The notes beneath the pieces were generated by a model. That model was given only the letters and a program-made list of their open reading frames with translations, was not told the origin of the DNA and did not search any database. 62,883 nucleotides of DNA. Origin: a virus. The position numbers and the translations under genes were made by a program. Where the stretch lies: positions 1 through 62,883 of IMG/VR virus record IMGVR_UViG_3300008259_005074; one strand, 5' to 3'. Positions 58,053 through 62,883 of this stretch are shown here, one piece after another. Each line of letters opens with the position of its first letter. Within the stretch, counting starts at the first letter, position 1.

Positions 58053-60395
58053 TTAAGCCGTGTTAATGGGTGGCAATCCACGACGAGCACGTTCTTCGTT
58101 GATGCGGGCTCGCACTATCTCATCATCACCCGAATAGGTGAGATCTGAATCAGACACATTGGAATATAGATTAAACGTGCTAGTGAAAACAGGTATGGGC
58201 ACTTTGGGATTTCCTATCACTTGTCCCACGGCTTGATCAACTGCTGAGCGAATAGTAGTGCCAGTGGCCGACGGGGAAGTTGTGGAAAATCCCTGCACTG
58301 CCAGGCTGATCTTTTGGTTCACCAAGTCCACAGCATATTGCCCGCCGCGCACCAGTTTGTTGACGTTATCCAACAATGTGGCGTCGCCCACAGTGCCGTT
58401 GATCCAACTTTTCACTGTATCAGCACCATATTTGGCGCCGGCATTCACCAATCCTGCTAGTTTGCTGGGATTTTCTGTGCCCGTAACAACACCTTGACCT
58501 CTGAGATCCACCAGCGATTTCTGTAGCAAATCGGCCTGTATGTCATCTTGCAGTTTGGGATCGTTCAAGAGATCGGCTGCATTGTTGACGCCGGCATATC
58601 CAGTCCATACCGTGGGATTGTTCAGGATATCAGTGACATCGGTTTCACTGTCGGCCAGATAAAATTCATAGGTTCCGGGCTTGAGATATCCAGCAGCCTC
58701 CAACTGTTGAGGACTGAGTCCATACTTGCCCACACCATACTCGTTGCTGATTTCTATGGCGTCTTGAGGCACATCTTTGCTGGCCTGTGCCAGCATGCCT
58801 GTCACTTGCTCGGGTTCTATGGATCCCACGCTCACAGTGGCCGGAGTTTGTTCTTCATAATCAGTTTCATTGATGGCGTCAAATTCAGTGTTTTGTATTT
58901 CTACATAGCGAGTTTCAATTTCAGTGGGCAACAATGATTCTGCATCAGCGAAGGTATCAATACTGGTCTGGGCCTGGATACCACGATTGGCAAAAGGATA
59001 AGGCATGTGCGTGGGCGCACGAGTCACTGCTGTCTTGATCGCACCACCTTCTACTATCCATCCTTGGTTCTGTTCAAACTTCACGTCAGGAAGATTCTGT
59101 ATGGAAAGGTTATTGGGTTTGGGCACATCAGGAGCAGAGCCGCCATTGAGGCTGATACAACCTGCGGACAGCACCATGTTTGATCCTGCGTCCCAGGTTC
59201 CGGCTTTTGTTGATTTCATGCTCAAGGTTCCATCGCTCTTGATACCAATGAAACTGTCTGCGTATTGCAACATGGCTTTTTTGCTGTTGAGCTGGATGAG
59301 ATTTTCACTTTCTGCTGTGACTGATCGTTCGCCGCGGATGTTGATGGAGTTCCGGGCATTCATGTTGATGTTGCGATCAGCGTGCAAGTTGATGTCACCT
59401 TGGCTGCGCAAGTTGATACTGTTGGTAGAATAGATGTCCACTGTGCCCTGGCTGCCAAACTCCAACCATGACTGACCATTGGCATGGGTGATAAAGAAAC
59501 AATCGCCGGTGTCTGACATGGTTATCTGATGACCTTTGGCAGTGCGTATGCGCACTAGGGCATCCTGTCCAGTGAGATCGCCGTCGTCCATCACGAGGCT
59601 ATGGCCACCACGTCGGCCAATCACTTGCACATCTTGCGGTAACAATAGACCTTGCTCCAACTGTTGGCGTATGTTTTGTTCGCTCAGTCCACCAGCATAG
59701 ATCGGTCTTCCTGGTGTGGATATGCCGTAAACCGAACTGGGACTCTCTCGTTGGGCATTGGATCCAATGGGACCGCGCAAGGGATCATTGATCAAGCCCT
59801 GCTGTAACAGCGTGGCAGCGACCACGCCGTGTACCGGTTTGGTCTGATCAAAGAATCTGGGATTTTCGCTCAGTGTTTGATTGTCGTCATTGAATTCTAC
59901 CACTGGCAGTTGAGGACTGTTTTGGAAATAAGAACTTTGATTGTTGTTGTCTAGTTTGAATTTCCTACTGGCACCGATAGCCGGCAACATGTGATTGAGT
60001 CCGGGTTGCACGATGCAACCGAGATAATAGCCGCTGTTGGCATCCCCCGAAGCAAACACGCAAACTACTTGTGTGCCGATATCCGGCGGAGTGAACCACA
60101 TGCCGTAACTTTGGCGGTTACCTATGTAGCTGCCTTCACCAGTGTCTTGTTCGGTGGTAGGATTTGTGGTTCCATAAAAAGGACTCACAGGGCTCACTGT
60201 GCGCCAAAGGTCGGGATTGTTTTTGTCTGGGCCGGCAAAGTCTTCAATCCAGACCTGCACTCGACCGCCACGAACCTGAGAATCTACCACGGATCTCACT
60301 TCGCCTATGTAGATGCCCACCTGAGTGGGAGCGTTGCCTCTGTCTAGTTTGTAGGCACCGGGTATGCCCGAGGTGCGTTGGACGTTTTCTGCCAT
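58053..60395 (-). CDS. Baseplate hub protein with OB-fold and beta-helix (gp5/VgrG-like)
   Basis: The 780-residue protein begins with a gp5-type OB-fold (GIYIGEVRSVVDSQVRGGRVQVWIEDF, about 26-52, then PPDIGTQVVCVFASGD and YYLGCIV). After a spacer, residues about 260-410 have the repetitive strands of a VgrG/gp5C spike: VDIYSTNSINLRSQGDINLHA, RNINMNARNSINIRGER and so on, which form a triple beta-helix. No lysozyme (glycoside hydrolase 24) domain is visible between them, unlike T4 gp5. The C-terminal region (YGLSPQQLEAAGYLKPGT, LLNDPKLQDDIQADLLQKSL) is a distinct helical domain, possibly peptidoglycan-active. The protein is the membrane-puncturing spike. Confidence 0.88.
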   Translation of the reverse strand: MAENVQRTSGIPGAYKLDRGNAPTQVGIYIGEVRSVVDSQVRGGRVQVWIEDFAGPDKNNPDLWRTVSPVSPFYGTTNPTTEQDTGEGSYIGNRQSYGMWFTPPDIGTQVVCVFASGDANSGYYLGCIVQPGLNHMLPAIGASRKFKLDNNNQSSYFQNSPQLPVVEFNDDNQTLSENPRFFDQTKPVHGVVAATLLQQGLINDPLRGPIGSNAQRESPSSVYGISTPGRPIYAGGLSEQNIRQQLEQGLLLPQDVQVIGRRGGHSLVMDDGDLTGQDALVRIRTAKGHQITMSDTGDCFFITHANGQSWLEFGSQGTVDIYSTNSINLRSQGDINLHADRNINMNARNSINIRGERSVTAESENLIQLNSKKAMLQYADSFIGIKSDGTLSMKSTKAGTWDAGSNMVLSAGCISLNGGSAPDVPKPNNLSIQNLPDVKFEQNQGWIVEGGAIKTAVTRAPTHMPYPFANRGIQAQTSIDTFADAESLLPTEIETRYVEIQNTEFDAINETDYEEQTPATVSVGSIEPEQVTGMLAQASKDVPQDAIEISNEYGVGKYGLSPQQLEAAGYLKPGTYEFYLADSETDVTDILNNPTVWTGYAGVNNAADLLNDPKLQDDIQADLLQKSLVDLRGQGVVTGTENPSKLAGLVNAGAKYGADTVKSWINGTVGDATLLDNVNKLVRGGQYAVDLVNQKISLAVQGFSTTSPSATGTTIRSAVDQAVGQVIGNPKVPIPVFTSTFNLYSNVSDSDLTYSGDDEIVRARINEERARRGLPPINTA

Positions 60396-60404
60396 TGTTT
60401 TCCT

Positions 60405-62883
60405 TTATGGTGCTATGATATCTGATATCTGCGGGGCATCATCGCTGACCACTCTGGACCCTGGTTTGGGTGGTACTTCGCTGACTCGACTGCCCGTCGC
60501 ATTACTTACTGCATCAGGATCACTGGATGCACCAAACTCTAACTCCAACAAACTGGGTGCAGGCACAGTGTTGGTAGACTGGCTGGCATCTCGAGCGGCA
60601 ATCTCGTTGTCCACGCGACGCACATCAGCCTGGCTGAATCGGCTGCCTTGGGTGGGCTGTGCCTGTCCCAGCAGAGGTTTAACACCCTTGCTGAGATCAA
60701 AGTTCTTGATATTTCCAGCCAATCGCTGTGTGAATTTACCACCTTTGAACATGCTCCAGATAGTGTGTGCAGAGAACACAGAACTTTCACTGGGCAAGTT
60801 GCGCTCTCCGGTGCTCTGGCTATAGGCAGTGTTGTTGGCATTGACCTGGGCCAAGCCTGTTGAGATATTGTAGTCTGCCACAGGATTGAATCGCAGTTCA
60901 TACAGGATTTCTGATGCATCGGCGTTGACACTGCCGTCGGGCATGCTTTGGGCTAGACTAAATGATCCCGTGTAAAACACATCGCTCTGCACCAACCAAT
61001 CTGGATCTCCAATGATCACCACTTGAGAATTGGCAATGTCCGTATCTTGATACAGTCGATCGGCCAGATTGGCCGCGATTGAATTGGTATCGCCGGGGCC
61101 GCCAGTGCCTTCCATGTTGGGCTTGTTCTGATACACCACTTTTTCGTAGAGCCTACCGCTGCCACCCACCAAGGGTTGTGCCACTCTGTTCTGGTTGTTG
61201 CCAAATATGGTCACATAGTTGGCATTGACATTGATTTCAAAATCCATCACTTCGCTGTTGAGTCCCGTGAACCAATAGTTGTAGATCTTGTGTGCGCCGC
61301 GATAGCCTGCTGTGGGGAACTCAGCGATGCGAGGATCGTTGATCTGATATCGGCTGATGAGATATATGATCTTGTTGGCATACTGCCGGCGTTTTTTGTC
61401 ATACTGATCTTGAGGTTCTATGCGGCAACGGATCTTATACCACTGCACTGTTTTCACAGGAGTCTGCACTTTCCATTGCCGTGTTTTTTCGTCCTGGATG
61501 AGATTCTGTTGGCTGACGATGTAACTGCTGTTGCGCATGATCAGATCGATCAACTGCACGATCTGCGTTCCTCGGGTGACAGAAAAATTCTTGTTGTCTT
61601 TGTTATAGCTGCTGGTCCGCATCAAAAGGTCATCTCGGGCGTTCTGTCCAGGCACAAACGCTGTGCGGCTCTTGTCTTGTTTGGCCGGGCGTGCTATTTT
61701 TGCATCGGCCAGGCCAGCCACATTTTCAATCCTGATCTCATAGATGTCCGCAGTTTCTTGTGCGCCAGATTTTTGTAATTCCAGTTGGTGCTGATTCAGC
61801 GCCTCACAAAGACCCTGTGTGTAAGTCTTGCGGGCAGAAAGTTCACTGGCCTTGGCTGGTGCTTGGCTGGATGATTCAAGATCTCTAATCTCATCTTGAT
61901 TCAATTGCCGCTGTGTGGCAGTGACCGGTGCCAGCAGAGGTCTGCCATTGAGCAAGGTTGCTATGTCTGGAGCCTTGAGTTCAAAGTCAAAGGGTATGGT
62001 TCCATAGGACTGGCTGAATCCCACTGTGGTCTGAGGTATAGAAGCCTTCACGAGATATTCCACGTTGCGACTGGCTATCTTGTAAGTGAGTTCAGATATG
62101 GTGAAAGGTATCCATTTTTCCACGATGCTGTCTCGATCGCTGCCAATTTCGGTCTGTCCTAATTGGCTGCCGTTGATCAGCTGTCCGTTGGCGTCATAGC
62201 CATAGAATCTAATGACCATGAGGTAGTTGCACGTAGTGTAACTCACTGTGGGATCACTGTTCTTGAGATGTGCTCTCACGGCATCCCTCAGCGTGGGCAG
62301 GAAGGTGATACCATTGGGTTCAATGATCTTGAACTCCATCTCTACTGCGTTGTGTGCCCTGGCGCCGCTCTGCGTGCCGATCTGGCTCATTATAGTGAGA
62401 TCATCAAAATAGTAATCATATTTGAAAAAAGGATTACGACGTCCTACTCCCTGGATGGGAGTTCCGTCAATGCCACCGCTCTGCACGATCAGAGATTCTG
62501 TGGTTATGGACTTGCGTTGGCTGTTCAGCATGTTCACATACTCACGAGGTGTCATTATATACCAGCTCACTGTATAAGTCATGGATGCCAGCTTGGCCAG
62601 TGGATTGGGGCGTGCGTCAATGGGCGACAGGAATTCCGGCGCGATAGCGGGCCTTCCGTCGGTAGATGCCGTGCCGCCCACATTGACCGTGGTAGTGTCG
62701 CGTTGATCGTCACCTCCATCGGCAGGACCAGATTGAGTTTGATTCACAGTGACCACTGGTCTAGCACCGCCTACCGTGGTAGAACCTTGGTCTAGCCCAA
62801 GATCCGCATTGTTCAGCAGTTGCGGTTGGTCGGCATTGGATTCCCGACTGTAGCCAGGATTGGCATCTACTAGATTGCCGTCA
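60405..62883 (-). CDS. Baseplate/hub-associated structural protein, 5' end beyond the window
   Basis: The minus-strand frame is open from the window edge to 60405, about 825 residues. A GTG at 62756 is an internal possibility, but 42 further upstream codons are open without a stop, so the gene is treated as truncated. The visible N-terminal part is low-complexity (DGNLVDANPGYSRESNAD, then GGDDQRDTTTVN). The body includes WIPFTISELTYKIASRNVEYLVKA and IPFDFELKAPDIATLLNGR, then a long beta-alpha region ending in KYDKK-like basic stretches and a disordered C-terminus. I associate the KIASRNVEYLVKA pattern with a structural protein preceding gp5 in T4-like marine phages. The exact role is unknown. 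Confidence 0.7.
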   Translation of the reverse strand, partial: DGNLVDANPGYSRESNADQPQLLNNADLGLDQGSTTVGGARPVVTVNQTQSGPADGGDDQRDTTTVNVGGTASTDGRPAIAPEFLSPIDARPNPLAKLASMTYTVSWYIMTPREYVNMLNSQRKSITTESLIVQSGGIDGTPIQGVGRRNPFFKYDYYFDDLTIMSQIGTQSGARAHNAVEMEFKIIEPNGITFLPTLRDAVRAHLKNSDPTVSYTTCNYLMVIRFYGYDANGQLINGSQLGQTEIGSDRDSIVEKWIPFTISELTYKIASRNVEYLVKASIPQTTVGFSQSYGTIPFDFELKAPDIATLLNGRPLLAPVTATQRQLNQDEIRDLESSSQAPAKASELSARKTYTQGLCEALNQHQLELQKSGAQETADIYEIRIENVAGLADAKIARPAKQDKSRTAFVPGQNARDDLLMRTSSYNKDNKNFSVTRGTQIVQLIDLIMRNSSYIVSQQNLIQDEKTRQWKVQTPVKTVQWYKIRCRIEPQDQYDKKRRQYANKIIYLISRYQINDPRIAEFPTAGYRGAHKIYNYWFTGLNSEVMDFEINVNANYVTIFGNNQNRVAQPLVGGSGRLYEKVVYQNKPNMEGTGGPGDTNSIAANLADRLYQDTDIANSQVVIIGDPDWLVQSDVFYTGSFSLAQSMPDGSVNADASEILYELRFNPVADYNISTGLAQVNANNTAYSQSTGERNLPSESSVFSAHTIWSMFKGGKFTQRLAGNIKNFDLSKGVKPLLGQAQPTQGSRFSQADVRRVDNEIAARDASQSTNTVPAPSLLELEFGASSDPDAVSNATGSRVSEVPPKPGSRVVSDDAPQISDIIAP

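Noticed and set aside
62163-62795. A 210-residue plus-strand frame at the right end
   Set aside because: Antisense to the hub-associated gene whose frame runs open to the window edge; no supporting signal.
1-62883. CRISPR arrays, tRNAs, integrase and insertion-sequence signatures
   Set aside because: No regularly spaced repeats, cloverleaf, tyrosine or serine recombinase motifs, or terminal inverted repeats were seen.

Overview
The window is part of the genome of a large tailed phage with a contractile tail (T4-like myovirus). The evidence is a baseplate block of recognisable type (gp25-like and gp6-like wedge proteins, a gp5-like OB-fold hub protein), ThyX, a MoxR/VWA pair, T4-late-like CATAAATA motifs and dense gene packing. 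The porin and the tricarboxylate-receptor (TctC/Bug-type) remnant at the left end are of types abundant in Burkholderiales, so a betaproteobacterial host is the most economical guess; this is inference. There is no rRNA, tRNA, CRISPR, integrase or insertion sequence. No gene-free stretch exceeds about 115 bases.

Layout. 1-3.8 kb (+): tail of an unidentified gene, a 2-oxoglutarate/Fe(II) oxygenase-like protein, an intact outer-membrane porin, a broken periplasmic receptor and a PP-loop ATP-pyrophosphatase, closed by a terminator. 3.9-9.8 kb (+): small phage genes, a MoxR-like AAA+ ATPase with its HExxH/VWA partner, ThyX, several strong sigma-70-type promoters and a hairpin-rich element. 9.8-17.9 kb (mostly +): sugar-modifying genes (SDR epimerase, DegT aminotransferase, three members of a TEK-motif glycosyltransferase-like family, an amidinotransferase), with one minus-strand gene in between. 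36.5-17.9 kb (-): an almost gapless run of 20 genes that overlap or abut, read from one extended -10 promoter. It holds five radical-SAM proteins, three more TEK-family proteins, three GT-A-like glycosyltransferases, GDP-sugar genes (4,6-dehydratase-like, fucose-synthase-like, HddA-like kinase, cupin), a carbamoyltransferase and a 33-residue mini-protein. 62.9-36.6 kb (-): virion block, in transcription order a hub-associated protein (cut by the window edge), gp5-like, gp25, gp6, a 4,835-residue structural protein, two small related proteins and two fibre/appendage proteins, ending at a terminator.

How it fits together (inference). The virion block makes the baseplate and adhesion apparatus. 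The 9.8-36.5 kb region looks like a phage-encoded biosynthetic island that makes an activated deoxy- or amino-sugar (GDP-fucose-like or GDP-6-deoxyheptose-like), transfers it with many glycosyltransferases and modifies a product with radical SAM, carbamoyl and amidino groups. The product could be a glycan or glycopeptide on the virion or on the infected cell. The porin and receptor genes would alter the host envelope. The most unusual elements are the porin-receptor pair, the five radical-SAM genes whose SPASM/Twitch-like cysteines lie before the radical-SAM core, the six-member TEK family, and the giant FG-GAP-containing structural protein.
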